Source: Prevotella sp.
GTDB taxonomy: Bacteria; Bacteroidota; Bacteroidia; Bacteroidales; Bacteroidaceae
Assembly: GCA_022769285.1 (NCBI GenBank)
Contig: JALEKD010000010.1
Span: forward strand, 1 to 64,000
Direction of reading: 5' to 3'
Length of the DNA stretch: 64,000 nt
Position numbers and translations under genes: made by a program
Shown: positions 43,568 to 52,994 of the stretch, in pieces
Layout: every line of letters begins with the position of its first letter
Position numbering within the stretch: the first letter of the stretch is position 1
The notes under the pieces: model-generated
Databases searched by the model: none
Told to the model about the DNA's origin: nothing
The model's input: the letters and a program-made list of their open reading frames with translations, nothing else

Positions 43568-44809
43568 ATGAAAGTGCGTTTAGCTTTGATGAACTTCTTG
43601 GAGTTCGCCGTGTGGGGAGCCTACCTCACCTGTATGGGAATATACCTAAGCAATATTGGTATGCCACAGCACATTGGTGCTTTTTATGCCATGCAGGGTA
43701 TCGTATCTATCTTCATGCCGGCCCTGATGGGCATCGTGGCCGACCGCTGGATACCCGCCCAGCGTCTCTTAGGCCTCTGCCACCTGCTGGCGGGTCTATT
43801 TATGATAGCCGCCGGATGGTATGGCTACACCGAGGGCACATCGGCCCAGTTCCCGGTACTCTTCACGTTCTACTCGTTAAGCGTGGCGTTCTACATGCCT
43901 ACCCTGGCGCTCAGCAACTCAGTGGCCTACAGCGCCCTGGCCCAGGCCCACATGGACAGTGTCAAGGAGTTTCCGCCCATTCGCGTCTTTGGCACCGTGG
44001 GATTTATCTGCTCCATGTGGTTTGTCGATTTGATGGGGTTCAAGAGCGACTATAACCAGTTCTTCGTATCGGGCGCACTGGGTGTGATACTCTTCCTCTA
44101 CACTTTCACCCTTCCTAAGTGTCCCGTGACACGTGGCAGCGAGCGACAGAGTATCGTTGACGCGTTCGGGCTGCGCGCCTTTACGCTATTCAGGCAGAAG
44201 CGCATGGCCATCTTCTTCATCTTCTCGATGCTGTTGGGCGTTAGCCTTCAGATAACTAACGGCTTCGCCACGCCCTTTATCGAGAGTTTCAAGGCGATGC
44301 CCGAGTATGCCGGCACGTTTGGCGTTAAGTATCCCGTGATACTCTACTCGCTGTCGCAGGTGAGCGAGACGCTGTGCATACTGATGATACCATTCTTCAT
44401 GAAGCGCTATGGCATCAAGAACGTGATGCTTATAGCCATGTTTGCCTGGGTTATGCGTTTCGGACTGCTGGGCATGGGCAACCCGGGCTCTGGCGTGTGG
44501 ATGTTCATCCTCTCTATGATAGTATATGGCGTGGCCTTCGACTTCTTCAACATCTCGGGCTCGCTCTTCGTAGATACCAATACCGACCATACCATCCGCT
44601 CGAGTGCCCAGGGCCTTTTCATGCTGATGACCAATGGTATCGGTGCCACCTTGGGCTCCTTTGCTGCTCAGCAGGTGGTTACGGCCCACACCGTTAATGG
44701 CGTTACTCAGTGGGCGGCCTGCTGGTACATCTTTGCCCTTTACGCCCTGGTGGTGGGAGTGGCCTTTGCCCTGGTGTTCAGCACTAAGAAGAAAACGTTT
44801 ACGGAATGA
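43568..44809 (+). CDS. Nucleoside permease-like MFS transporter
   Basis: A 413-residue protein with about 12 membrane helices, similar to the NupG/XapB nucleoside:proton symporters. It starts MKVRLALMNFLEFAVWGAYL and contains MGIVADRWIPAQRLLG and a long loop before the second six helices. Nucleoside uptake is inferred from family resemblance. ATG 43568 follows the tandem promoter repeats; the frame upstream runs through them. It overlaps the next gene by 4 nt and starts a plus-strand run of six genes. Confidence 0.85.
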   Translation: MKVRLALMNFLEFAVWGAYLTCMGIYLSNIGMPQHIGAFYAMQGIVSIFMPALMGIVADRWIPAQRLLGLCHLLAGLFMIAAGWYGYTEGTSAQFPVLFTFYSLSVAFYMPTLALSNSVAYSALAQAHMDSVKEFPPIRVFGTVGFICSMWFVDLMGFKSDYNQFFVSGALGVILFLYTFTLPKCPVTRGSERQSIVDAFGLRAFTLFRQKRMAIFFIFSMLLGVSLQITNGFATPFIESFKAMPEYAGTFGVKYPVILYSLSQVSETLCILMIPFFMKRYGIKNVMLIAMFAWVMRFGLLGMGNPGSGVWMFILSMIVYGVAFDFFNISGSLFVDTNTDHTIRSSAQGLFMLMTNGIGATLGSFAAQQVVTAHTVNGVTQWAACWYIFALYALVVGVAFALVFSTKKKTFTE

Positions 44810-45366
44810 CAGGCGAGACGGAACTACAGCTACAGAGCCTGATACTGCTCACGCAGGTAGAGGGCATGGGCTTGGTGGTGCTTACTAACAGCGACCGCGA
44901 CCGACAGATAGGTATTCCCTGTACCGAGGCCATGATAAACCAGCTGAACCGCATCACAGACATTGCGGGAACTGCTCCCGTGCAGCTGCCGCAGCTGCTG
45001 TGCCGGCTACTGGGCGACCATGGCATCGCGGAGATAGAGATACACATTACCGATGTATGCGATGGCAACTACGTGACGCTGCTCTACGACCGGGCCACGC
45101 TGAAGACTTATACCGTGGCCCCCGACGATGCCGTGGCGCTGGCCCTGGCTGGTGGATGGCCCATCTATATACGCACCGCGCTCTTTGCCAGTCAGAGTGT
45201 GGCCTACAAGCCGGGGCAGGAACAGATGGCCATGCCGCTCAACGTGCTCAATGGCCGGCTGTTGGAACGTGCGCTCCAGCGCGCCATAGCCCGCGAGGAC
45301 TACGAGATGGCCAAGGCCATCAAGGACGAGATGGGGCAGCGCGGCAAGAATGATGATAAGCGATGA
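44806..45366 (+). CDS. DUF151 (bifunctional nuclease-like) protein with UVR motif
   Basis: A 186-residue protein with the DUF151 domain at about residues 10-135 (LPQLLCRLLGDHG, APDDAVALAL), related to proteins with RNase/DNase activity, and a C-terminal helical UvrB/UvrC-type motif (ALQRAIAREDYEMAKAIKDE). The function in Bacteroidota is unproven. It overlaps both neighbours by 4 nt, so it is translationally coupled to the transporter and rsmE. Confidence 0.85.
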   Translation: MTGETELQLQSLILLTQVEGMGLVVLTNSDRDRQIGIPCTEAMINQLNRITDIAGTAPVQLPQLLCRLLGDHGIAEIEIHITDVCDGNYVTLLYDRATLKTYTVAPDDAVALALAGGWPIYIRTALFASQSVAYKPGQEQMAMPLNVLNGRLLERALQRAIAREDYEMAKAIKDEMGQRGKNDDKR

Positions 45367-46088
45367 AAGAGGCAAGATATTTCTATGTGCCACAGGCTGC
45401 CGAGCGCACCGAATTGCCTGCTGACGAGGCGGTGCATGCCCTGCGTGTGCTGCGGTTGCAGAGTGGCGACGAGCTGTTCCTAATGGACGGCACCGGGCAC
45501 TTCTACCGGGCCGAGATAACCGCTACCTCGTCCAAGCACTGCCTGTACAGCATCCTGGAGACCATCACTCCGCCTAAGGAGTGGGTGGGCCGCATCCACC
45601 TGGCCATAGCGCCCACCAAGATGATGGAGCGCATAGAGTGGATGGCTGAGAAGGCTACCGAGGTGGGGTTCGATGAGCTGTCGTTCGTCAACTGCAAGTT
45701 CTCGGAGCGCAAGGTTATCAACACCGCGCGGGTTGACAGGATAGTGGTGTCGGCCGTCAAGCAGAGCCGCAAGCCCTATAAGCCCGTGGTCAATGACCTG
45801 GTACCTTTTCGCGACTTTGTATCGACACCCCGCGAGGGTCGCAAGTTCATAGCCCATTGTTACGACGAGATAGCCCGTAGCGACTTGTTCGGTCAGTTGG
45901 GTCAGATGGGTGGTGGCGATGACGTTACCATCATGGTAGGCCCCGAGGGCGACTTTTCTGTCGATGAAGTAAGGTTGGCCATGCAGCACGGGTTTGAGCC
46001 GGTGTCGTTAGGCAATTTCAGGTTGCGGACCGAGACGGCCGGACTGATGGCTGTGACCATGGCCCAGCTGGCTTTCCGTAAAAAATAA
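45363..46088 (+). CDS. rsmE: 16S rRNA m3U1498 methyltransferase
   Basis: This SPOUT-fold enzyme methylates U1498 of 16S rRNA using S-adenosylmethionine. The 241-residue protein has an N-terminal PUA-like region and the knot motifs MVGPEGDFS and LGNFRLRTETAGL. The family's second motif usually reads GPEGG; here it is GPEGD. The ATG overlaps the upstream gene by 4 nt. Confidence 0.95.
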   Translation: MKEARYFYVPQAAERTELPADEAVHALRVLRLQSGDELFLMDGTGHFYRAEITATSSKHCLYSILETITPPKEWVGRIHLAIAPTKMMERIEWMAEKATEVGFDELSFVNCKFSERKVINTARVDRIVVSAVKQSRKPYKPVVNDLVPFRDFVSTPREGRKFIAHCYDEIARSDLFGQLGQMGGGDDVTIMVGPEGDFSVDEVRLAMQHGFEPVSLGNFRLRTETAGLMAVTMAQLAFRKK

Positions 46089-46095
46089 CATACAG

Positions 46096-47400
46096 ATGAG
46101 CAAATACTTATTATGGTTAGTAGGGATAACCATGACGCTGGGTCTGGGCTCGTGCTCAGACTCTGATTATATCAATGCTATCCCTAAGCGGTCGCCGGCC
46201 GTGGTGTCGGTAGACTTGATGAGTACGGCCGACGTGAGCGCACAGAGGGTACTCCGGGCGCTCTTTCAGGTAGGGGCGGCCGATGGTAATGGTGTAGACA
46301 TCAGTAAGAAAATGTATATCTTCGAGTTGCCCGACGGCTCTTACGGTCTCTGTGCTGCCGTGTCAAGCAGCGACAAGTTGGCCGATCTGCTCACCCAGTC
46401 GGGACACAGGCTTACCGATTTCCAGGGATGCCATTTTACCACCTTAGGATCCTCGTGGCTGATGGGCTATTCGGACTGCTCGCTCTTGGTGATGGGCCCC
46501 GTGACCGTAGAGGGGCAGCCCGAGCTGATGCGGCAGATGTCTGTCTATCTTAATCAGGACGAGGACAAGGGGCTGCGGGCATCGCGGCTCTTCGAACGGC
46601 TCGACACCATCAGCGCCCCGATAGCCCTGGTAAGTCAGTTGCAGTCATTGCCCGAGCAGATGGCCGCCACCCTCTCATTAGGCATGCCCAAGGGCGCCCG
46701 GCCAGACCAGGTGTATTATGCCGCCGGGGTCAGCCGGCACGACCGAGCCTTGGTGATACATGGGCAGACATTCTCCTTTAACCACACGGTAGACACCCAG
46801 ATAGCCCAGGCCAAGAGTAAGTTGGGAGGCATAGACGGCAGTTTTATGGCCAGCCTCCAGGACAGCTGTTTTGCCACCTTGTTTATGCACGTAAGGGGGG
46901 CTGACTTCCTACAGCTGCTTCAGGCCAGCCCCGCCACCCAGACCCTGTTGGCCGGAGCCAACGCGGTAATAGACATCAACAGCATTATCAGCACCTTTGA
47001 TGGCGAGGTCATGGTGGGAGTGCCTTCGCCCAACGGCAAGCAGGGCATGGTACAGCTATTAGCCCACTGCCAGCGTGCTGACTGGCTCCCGCATGTGGCC
47101 TATTGGAAGAAGAGTGTGCCCAGTGGGGTCTCTATCACCGATGCTGGCCGTGACCGCTGGCGCTACACGTCTGGCAGCACCTCGTTCTGCTTTGGTATTC
47201 AGCCTGATGGCTGCTTCTACTTTGGTACCGAGCCCCAGAAAGTCAGCCGCCCGTCGTCGCTGCAGTCTTATATGACGGGCCGCAAGATGGCTACGGTTAT
47301 CAACCTGAACAGGCTGCCCTTCAGTCACTCGATGCCTATACTCGGTAGCGTGTTAGGGGTACTTGGTCCGATAGATACGATGGTTTATACGCTCGAATAA
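46096..47400 (+). CDS. DUF4836-like lipoprotein
   Basis: A 434-residue exported lipoprotein (signal peptide ending GLGSC at about residue 20). It resembles DUF4836 proteins, common in Bacteroides and Prevotella, with IPKRSPAVVSVDL after the lipobox and repeated sheet-like segments. Function unknown. The ABC ATPase gene begins at the base after its stop codon, which suggests the lipoprotein works with that transporter. Confidence 0.75.
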   Translation: MSKYLLWLVGITMTLGLGSCSDSDYINAIPKRSPAVVSVDLMSTADVSAQRVLRALFQVGAADGNGVDISKKMYIFELPDGSYGLCAAVSSSDKLADLLTQSGHRLTDFQGCHFTTLGSSWLMGYSDCSLLVMGPVTVEGQPELMRQMSVYLNQDEDKGLRASRLFERLDTISAPIALVSQLQSLPEQMAATLSLGMPKGARPDQVYYAAGVSRHDRALVIHGQTFSFNHTVDTQIAQAKSKLGGIDGSFMASLQDSCFATLFMHVRGADFLQLLQASPATQTLLAGANAVIDINSIISTFDGEVMVGVPSPNGKQGMVQLLAHCQRADWLPHVAYWKKSVPSGVSITDAGRDRWRYTSGSTSFCFGIQPDGCFYFGTEPQKVSRPSSLQSYMTGRKMATVINLNRLPFSHSMPILGSVLGVLGPIDTMVYTLE

Positions 47401-48045
47401 ATGGAAACAATACAATTTCAGTCAGTAGTTCCACATGTGTTTGCCCACGTGGCCGATCTGAAGTCGGATGTGTGGAACCAGGAACTTACCTTTCAGAAAG
47501 ACAGATTATACCTTTTAGAGGCCGATAGTGGCAAGGGTAAGAGTACCTTTTGCAGTTACATCATAGGTTATCGGTGCGACTACTTGGGTCGGTTGCTCTT
47601 TGACAGCCAGGACGTGTCGGCACTGCCGCAGTCGTCGTGGGTCGACCTGCGCCGGCGACACATCAGTCACCTGTTTCAGGAGTTGAGGCTCTTTCCGGAG
47701 CTTACCGCGCTGGAGAATGTAACCATCAAGAATGCGCTGACAGGCTTTAAGGACGAGAAGGAAATACGCAGCTGGTTCGAGATGTTAGGCATAGCCGACA
47801 AGGTAGACACGCCGGTGGGCATCATGTCCTTCGGGCAGCAGCAGCGCGTGGCCATGATGCGGGCGTTGGTTCAGCCGTTCGATTTTCTGCTGGCAGATGA
47901 GCCCATCAGCCATCTGGACGAAACCAACTCGGCCCTGATGGCCCAGCTGATGATGACCGAGGCCCGCAAGCAGGGCGCGGGGGTGATAGTGACCAGCATC
48001 GGCAAGCACATGGACCTGGACTACGATACGGTATATAGACTCTGA
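47401..48045 (+). CDS. ABC transporter ATPase with atypical motifs
   Basis: A 214-residue ATPase, likely partner of the permease downstream. Walker A reads ADSGKGKST (41-49), with alanine for the first glycine. The signature reads SFGQQ (143-147) in place of SGGQ. The residue normally the switch histidine (VIVTSIG) is Ser199. Walker B (LLADEP, 164-168) and the D-loop are intact. It starts directly after the upstream stop. Catalysis may be slow or regulated. It resembles LolD-type ATPases otherwise. Confidence 0.82.
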   Translation: METIQFQSVVPHVFAHVADLKSDVWNQELTFQKDRLYLLEADSGKGKSTFCSYIIGYRCDYLGRLLFDSQDVSALPQSSWVDLRRRHISHLFQELRLFPELTALENVTIKNALTGFKDEKEIRSWFEMLGIADKVDTPVGIMSFGQQQRVAMMRALVQPFDFLLADEPISHLDETNSALMAQLMMTEARKQGAGVIVTSIGKHMDLDYDTVYRL

Positions 48046-48054
48046 AGTGACAGT

Positions 48055-48074
48055 TATAATATATAATAAGGTAT
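48055..48074. repeat. AT-rich box, copy 6
   Basis: Plus-strand TTATAATATATAATAAGGTA directly abuts the permease ATG (48073), so its AAGG could act as a ribosome-binding site. Confidence 0.55.
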
Positions 48075-49281
48075 GAACTTAGTTTGGAAATTACTGCGAC
48101 ATCATATTAGCATCGCCCAGACGGCCGGTTTCTTCTTCGCCAACCTCTTGGGCATGTTCATTGTACTTTTGGGCTTTCAGTTTTACCACGATGTATTGCC
48201 ATGTTTTACCGCAGAAGACAGCTTTATGAAGTCTGACTACATGGTGATAAGTCGCAAGATAGGCGCGTCTAACGTTATATCCGGAAAGACCAACACCTTT
48301 AGTCCCGCCGACATCGCCGACCTGGGCGAGCAGCCCTTTGCCAAGGCCATCGGTGCCTTTGTGTCCAACGAGTACCACGTAGACGCGTCAATGGGTATCA
48401 GTGGCACCAATATACTTAACTCTGAGATATTTCTGGAAAGTGTGCCCGACTCCTTTGTCGACGTGGCCGCCACCACGTGGCACTATACGCCCGGCGATAG
48501 GGTGGTGCCCATCCTGCTGCCCCGCTCCTATATCACCATGTACAACTTTGGTTTTGCCAAGACCCACTCGCTGCCCAAGATATCCGATGGGGTAGTGGGC
48601 ATGATTGACATGACGCTCTTCGTGCAGGGCAATGGACGGCATGAAGAGTTCAAGGGACGTGTGATAGGTTTCTCGGGCAAGGTAACGTCGGTCTTAGTGC
48701 CTGAGTCGTTTATGAAGTGGAGCAACGCCACCTTTGCCCCAGGCAAGGAGAGCGACCCCTCGCGACTGTTGCTCAAGGTGGGCAATCCCGCTGATGAGAC
48801 TATAGCCAAGTACATGGACGCGCAGGGCTACGAGATGGACGCTGACAAGCTCAATGCCGAGAAGACCACTTATTTTCTGAAACTTGTCATCGGGCTGGTG
48901 GTCTCGGTGGGTGTGCTGATATCTATCTTGAGTTTCTACATACTCATGCTGAGCATATACCTGCTTGTCCAGAAGAACTCGGATAAGTTGGAGAACCTCC
49001 TGCTTATCGGCTACTCTACCAAGCAGGTGGCCCGCCCCTACCAGTGGCTCGCCACGGGGCTCAACATGGGCGTGCTGATACTGGCAGCCGTGGCTGTGGT
49101 TCTGGTGCGCAGCTATTACATGGATATTCTGCTCTCGCTCTATCCCACGCAGGCCGATGCAGGACTGCTGGCCATGCTGGTACTTGGTGCGATACTCTTT
49201 GCGCTGGTTACAATTCTTAACTTTTCGGTTGTTCATCATCGTATAAAGTGTATATGGGAACAGAAAAGGAAAAATAATTGA
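48073..49281 (+). CDS. FtsX-like ABC transporter permease
   Basis: A 402-residue membrane protein with one N-terminal helix (about residues 14-37), a large extracytoplasmic domain (about 40-270) and three C-terminal helices (about 272-300, 325-350, 365-390). This is the MacB/LolE/FtsX layout. It probably pairs with the ATPase just upstream and the DUF4836 lipoprotein. The substrate is unknown; lipoprotein transport, peptide export or signalling are all possible. Confidence 0.83.
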   Translation: MNLVWKLLRHHISIAQTAGFFFANLLGMFIVLLGFQFYHDVLPCFTAEDSFMKSDYMVISRKIGASNVISGKTNTFSPADIADLGEQPFAKAIGAFVSNEYHVDASMGISGTNILNSEIFLESVPDSFVDVAATTWHYTPGDRVVPILLPRSYITMYNFGFAKTHSLPKISDGVVGMIDMTLFVQGNGRHEEFKGRVIGFSGKVTSVLVPESFMKWSNATFAPGKESDPSRLLLKVGNPADETIAKYMDAQGYEMDADKLNAEKTTYFLKLVIGLVVSVGVLISILSFYILMLSIYLLVQKNSDKLENLLLIGYSTKQVARPYQWLATGLNMGVLILAAVAVVLVRSYYMDILLSLYPTQADAGLLAMLVLGAILFALVTILNFSVVHHRIKCIWEQKRKNN

Positions 49282-49334
49282 CGCATAATCTGTTATTTTC
49301 ATCTGCCAGTAATGTCTATATGAAAATAAATTGC

Positions 49335-49342
49335 TAAATTTG
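49335..49342 (+). promoter_or_regulatory. -7 box of the TonB receptor gene
   Basis: TAAATTTG, 65 nt before the ATG. No TTTG partner at the expected place. Confidence 0.5.
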
Positions 49343-49406
49343 CATCGCAATATTAATAATAATTATCGCTACCGTGGTAGTTTTTAACTTAACTTATAGA
49401 AAAATT

Positions 49407-52400
49407 ATGTTGAGACGATTAAGCCTTTTAGCTGTGATGATGTGGGCTATTACCACATCCATGATGGCGCAAATTACGACTTCAGGTATCAATGGTAAGG
49501 TTACATCTCAGGGCGATGAGGTTATCGGAGCCTCGGTTACGGCCACCCACCAGCCTTCGGGAACCGTGTACCGGGCCGTTACCAATGTAAATGGACGCTT
49601 TAACATTCAGGGTATGCGTCCTGGTGGCCCATATACGGTCGAGATTACCTATATAGGCCATCAGCCTAAGGTCTTTAACAAGGTTAACCTGCTTTTGGGA
49701 GAGTCGCAGAACCTGTCGTGTTCGCTCGAGGAAGATGCCCGGATGCTCGATGAGGTAGTCATAGCCGGACGGGCCGGACTGAACGCCACTAAGACGGGTG
49801 CCGCGCAGAGCATTAACGCTACGCAGATTAACAACATGCCTACCATCACCCACAGTGTGGCCGATATAGCCCGCCTTAATCCGCAGATTAACTCCAATGA
49901 GCAGGCTGGTTCTATGTCGTTCGCTGGTGCCAACACTCGTTACAACTCCTTCCAGATTGATGGTGTTATGAATAATGATACCTTCGGTCTTACTTACAAT
50001 GGCAGCAACGGTGGCCAGGCCAATACGCAGCCTGTATCGATGGAAACAATCGACCAGATACAGATCAATATCGCGCCGTTCGACGTTCGCCAGAGTGGTT
50101 TTACCGGTGGTGCCATCAACGCCATTACCAAGAGCGGTACCAACACCTTCCACGGTAGTGTATATGGTTACGGCAACAACGAGAAGTTAGTGGGCCGCCA
50201 CTATAAGAACCACGACGGCAGCTACGCCGCTCCTTATTCTAAGGAGAATGAGTCGCTCTTCGGTTTTACCCTGGGCGGCCCCATCATCAAGGACAAGCTC
50301 TTCTTCTTTGCCAACTATGAGAACAGTGACAAGTCGGTTCCTAACGACTACGGTCTGGGCTCTGACGGTTCTAAGGTAGATGTAGAACTGGCCACTAAGA
50401 TACTCGACGCTGTTAAGGATATGGCCCGCGAGCAGGGAATAGATTACAACGCTCAGTATGCTAACCCCGATATGCGCACCTGGAGCAACAAGGCTGGTGT
50501 GAAACTCGACTGGAATATCAATGACTTCAACAAGTTTACTATCCGTTGGAGCTATGTCAACGCCCGCTCTATGAAGGGTAGCGGTGGCATCTCTACGCTG
50601 AATACTGGTGACCACCTGTATGAATACAAGTCTACCACCAACACCTTTATGGCTGAGCTGCAGTCTCGCCTTTCTCCCGTGGTGAGCAATGAGGCCCGCG
50701 CCTCTTATGTTCGCGTCCGCGATGCCCGTACTTCGGGCAATCCCTTCCCTGCCATTCAGATTTCTAAGGTGGGCAACAACAATGGCTCTGTTAATATAGG
50801 TAACGAGTACAACTCGATGGCTAACTCGCTGGACCAGGATGTCTTCACCGTCGAGGACAACCTCACCTGGAACAAGGGCAACCACACCCTCACCTTTGGT
50901 ACACACAACGAGTTCTATAAGTTCTCTAACCTGTTTATCGGTAACCTCTTCGGAAGTTACTACTTCAGCACCCCCGATGATTTCTTCAGCTACTACAATG
51001 GTTTCAAAGCTGGCCAGACCGGCCTGGGCAAGTATATCAACCAGTACTACTTCAAGGAGGCCAATGTAGACGTTACGGGCGACCCCCGCTGGGCTGCCTC
51101 GTTCGGTGCCGGCCAGCTGGGCTTCTATGTCCAGGACAAGTGGGATGTGTCTAACAGCTTCCAGCTTACCTATGGTCTGCGTATGGATATGCCGCTGTTC
51201 TTTGACCGTCCTGCGGAGAACGCTCCTTTCAATGAGTGGGCTGCTCAGAACGGCTATTCGCTCAAGACCAATCAGAAATTGTCATCAGCCACGATGTGGA
51301 GTCCGCGTGTAGGTTTCCGCTGGGACCTTAACAACGACCATAAGTTTATCCTCCGTGGTGGCGTGGGCATCTTTACCGGCCGTATCCCATTCGTATGGCT
51401 GAGCAACAGCTTCTCTAACACTGGTATTCAGCTCTCCTCGTACACGGCTCGCCGGTCAGACAAGATTAGTCTGATACTGGATCCTAACAAGCAGAGCGAG
51501 AATGGCCGACTGCTTACGGCTTCGAGCGGTAACCAGTTAATCAATGTGTTTGACAAGGACTTCAAGTTCTCTCAGAATCTGCGTGCCAACTTGGGTGTTG
51601 ACTTCAAACTGCTCGGTATCGACTGGACTGCCGAGGCTATCTACAGCAAGACGCTCAACGATGTGTACTACCAGAACGTAGCTTATACTGAATCGGGCAA
51701 GACTCTTGCTGACGAGACAGGCCTTTACTGGGATAACCGTCCTATGTACGAACGTGTCACCAATGGTTTACCCTTCAACGAGATTTATGTCCTTAAGAAC
51801 ACTAACAAAGGGTACACTTACAGCCTCTCGTTGAAAGCAGACAAGAGTTTCGCGTGTGGTCTGGACCTCTCGGCATCGTACACGTTCACACAGTCGAAGA
51901 GCATAAGCAGCGCAACATCATCGCAGGCTCAGAGCAACTGGCGAAACACACAGACATACAGGTTCTCTAACTCGCCCGAGCTGGCGTATAGCGCTTACAA
52001 CATACCTCACATGATTAAGGCGTCAGTGTTCTATCACTTCAACATCGCTAACAGCAAGATGTTTACCACCACTATCGGTCTTATCTACCAGGGCCGCAGC
52101 GGATCACCTTACTCCCTGATGTATAGCGGCGACATCAACGGTGATAGCGGTACCAGCAACGACCTTATCTACATCCCCACCGATGAGCAGATAGACCAGA
52201 TGCCCTTCAAGGGTACCGATGCTTATCCTGCCGACCTGCAGCGTCAGAACTTGAAGGCTTGGCTGGCCAAGACTCCTTATCTCAAGGATCATCGCGGTCA
52301 GTACTACAAGCGCAACGCAGACAACCTGCCTTTCGAGCATCACTTCGACCTGCATGTAGCTGAGAAGATGAGTCTGAAAGTGGGCAAGTACGTTCACGCT

Positions 52401-52616
52401 CTCGAACTCTCGCTCGACATCCTCAACGTGGCCAACATGATTAACAAGGACTGGGGTCGTACCTATGGCACCAGCTACTCTAACGAGCTCATACTCCCCA
52501 TCACTTACGATGGCGGCCAGTACCAGTTTGTCAGCAGTCCCGATTACATCCTCAAGTATCCGCAGAGCTACTACAGCCGCTGGCGTGGTCAGCTTGGCCT
52601 GAAGTACACCTTCTAA
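49407..52616 (+). CDS. TonB-dependent receptor with carboxypeptidase-regulatory-like N-domain
   Basis: A 1069-residue outer-membrane receptor: signal peptide (MLRRLSLLAV... to about residue 21), an Ig-like CarboxypepD_reg domain (about 22-105, GINGKVTSQGDEVIGASV), a plug (about 115-230, GVMNNDTFGL, TKSGTNTFHGSVYGY) and a C-terminal beta-barrel ending LGLKYTF. It belongs to the Oar-like group, some of which support protein secretion or export. No SusD partner or TonB energiser is nearby, so the ligand is unknown. ATG 49407 gives the signal peptide; the frame begins 11 codons earlier. Confidence 0.9.
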   Translation: MLRRLSLLAVMMWAITTSMMAQITTSGINGKVTSQGDEVIGASVTATHQPSGTVYRAVTNVNGRFNIQGMRPGGPYTVEITYIGHQPKVFNKVNLLLGESQNLSCSLEEDARMLDEVVIAGRAGLNATKTGAAQSINATQINNMPTITHSVADIARLNPQINSNEQAGSMSFAGANTRYNSFQIDGVMNNDTFGLTYNGSNGGQANTQPVSMETIDQIQINIAPFDVRQSGFTGGAINAITKSGTNTFHGSVYGYGNNEKLVGRHYKNHDGSYAAPYSKENESLFGFTLGGPIIKDKLFFFANYENSDKSVPNDYGLGSDGSKVDVELATKILDAVKDMAREQGIDYNAQYANPDMRTWSNKAGVKLDWNINDFNKFTIRWSYVNARSMKGSGGISTLNTGDHLYEYKSTTNTFMAELQSRLSPVVSNEARASYVRVRDARTSGNPFPAIQISKVGNNNGSVNIGNEYNSMANSLDQDVFTVEDNLTWNKGNHTLTFGTHNEFYKFSNLFIGNLFGSYYFSTPDDFFSYYNGFKAGQTGLGKYINQYYFKEANVDVTGDPRWAASFGAGQLGFYVQDKWDVSNSFQLTYGLRMDMPLFFDRPAENAPFNEWAAQNGYSLKTNQKLSSATMWSPRVGFRWDLNNDHKFILRGGVGIFTGRIPFVWLSNSFSNTGIQLSSYTARRSDKISLILDPNKQSENGRLLTASSGNQLINVFDKDFKFSQNLRANLGVDFKLLGIDWTAEAIYSKTLNDVYYQNVAYTESGKTLADETGLYWDNRPMYERVTNGLPFNEIYVLKNTNKGYTYSLSLKADKSFACGLDLSASYTFTQSKSISSATSSQAQSNWRNTQTYRFSNSPELAYSAYNIPHMIKASVFYHFNIANSKMFTTTIGLIYQGRSGSPYSLMYSGDINGDSGTSNDLIYIPTDEQIDQMPFKGTDAYPADLQRQNLKAWLAKTPYLKDHRGQYYKRNADNLPFEHHFDLHVAEKMSLKVGKYVHALELSLDILNVANMINKDWGRTYGTSYSNELILPITYDGGQYQFVSSPDYILKYPQSYYSRWRGQLGLKYTF

Positions 52617-52645
52617 CAGCCGGCAGATACTGATAACCATTATAC

Positions 52646-52684
52646 GAGGGGCCTCTTGAACGGTAAGTTCAGAGGCCCCTTTGC
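52646..52684 (+). terminator. Intrinsic terminator after the TonB receptor gene
   Basis: GGGGCCTCTTGAAC pairs with GTTCAGAGGCCCC (one bulge) around a 5-nt loop, followed by TTTG. Confidence 0.68.
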
Positions 52685-52766
52685 TGTTACTATAGGTCTA
52701 TGGGCTGCTCTCCGTGGCAGTTTGTGGCTTGGCCCGTAGTGCCGCTACAGGTTCTGATGGCCATAG

Positions 52767-52862
52767 TTGGCTCAGTCCGAAGACTTGGAATGTACATCGG
52801 GTGCTTCGGGATGTGCATACTGAGTTTGTGGATGTACATCCTAAGTCTTCGGACCGAGCCAA
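52767..52862. repeat. Long imperfect inverted repeat
   Basis: 32-nt arms (52767-52798 and 52831-52862, 29 of 32 pairs) around a 32-nt loop. The arms begin TTGGCTCAGTCCGAAGACTT. Confidence 0.8.
52777..52860. repeat. 21-bp repeat array, four units
   Basis: Units of 21 nt start at 52777, 52798, 52819 and 52840. Three share GGATGTRCAT or close variants. It is similar to the array at 512-595 and lies within the inverted repeat. Confidence 0.78.
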
Positions 52863-52936
52863 CGCACCCATTTGGCAGTGTGCACATCGGTATCGGGCTA
52901 AATTCTGATGGTGGCACGGATTATTGGGGGATTTGT

Positions 52937-52967
52937 TTTGTGTTTCATTACAAATGTTGTAATTTTG
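52937..52967 (+). promoter_or_regulatory. Promoter of aspS
   Basis: TTTG (52937-52940) and TAATTTTG (52960-52967) are 19 nt apart. Confidence 0.78.
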
Positions 52968-52994
52968 CAAGAAAGAAAGTAAACATTATATACT

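Larger units (their letters stand above)
52617..52994. other. Intergenic region of about 380 nt
   Basis: Contains the TonB-receptor terminator, a 21-bp repeat array inside a long inverted repeat, and the aspS promoter. No gene is seen. Confidence 0.75.

Noticed and set aside
49407..52616. A SusC-like receptor of a polysaccharide utilisation locus.
   Set aside because: There is no SusD gene, glycoside hydrolase or sensor nearby; the protein resembles the Oar-like group instead.
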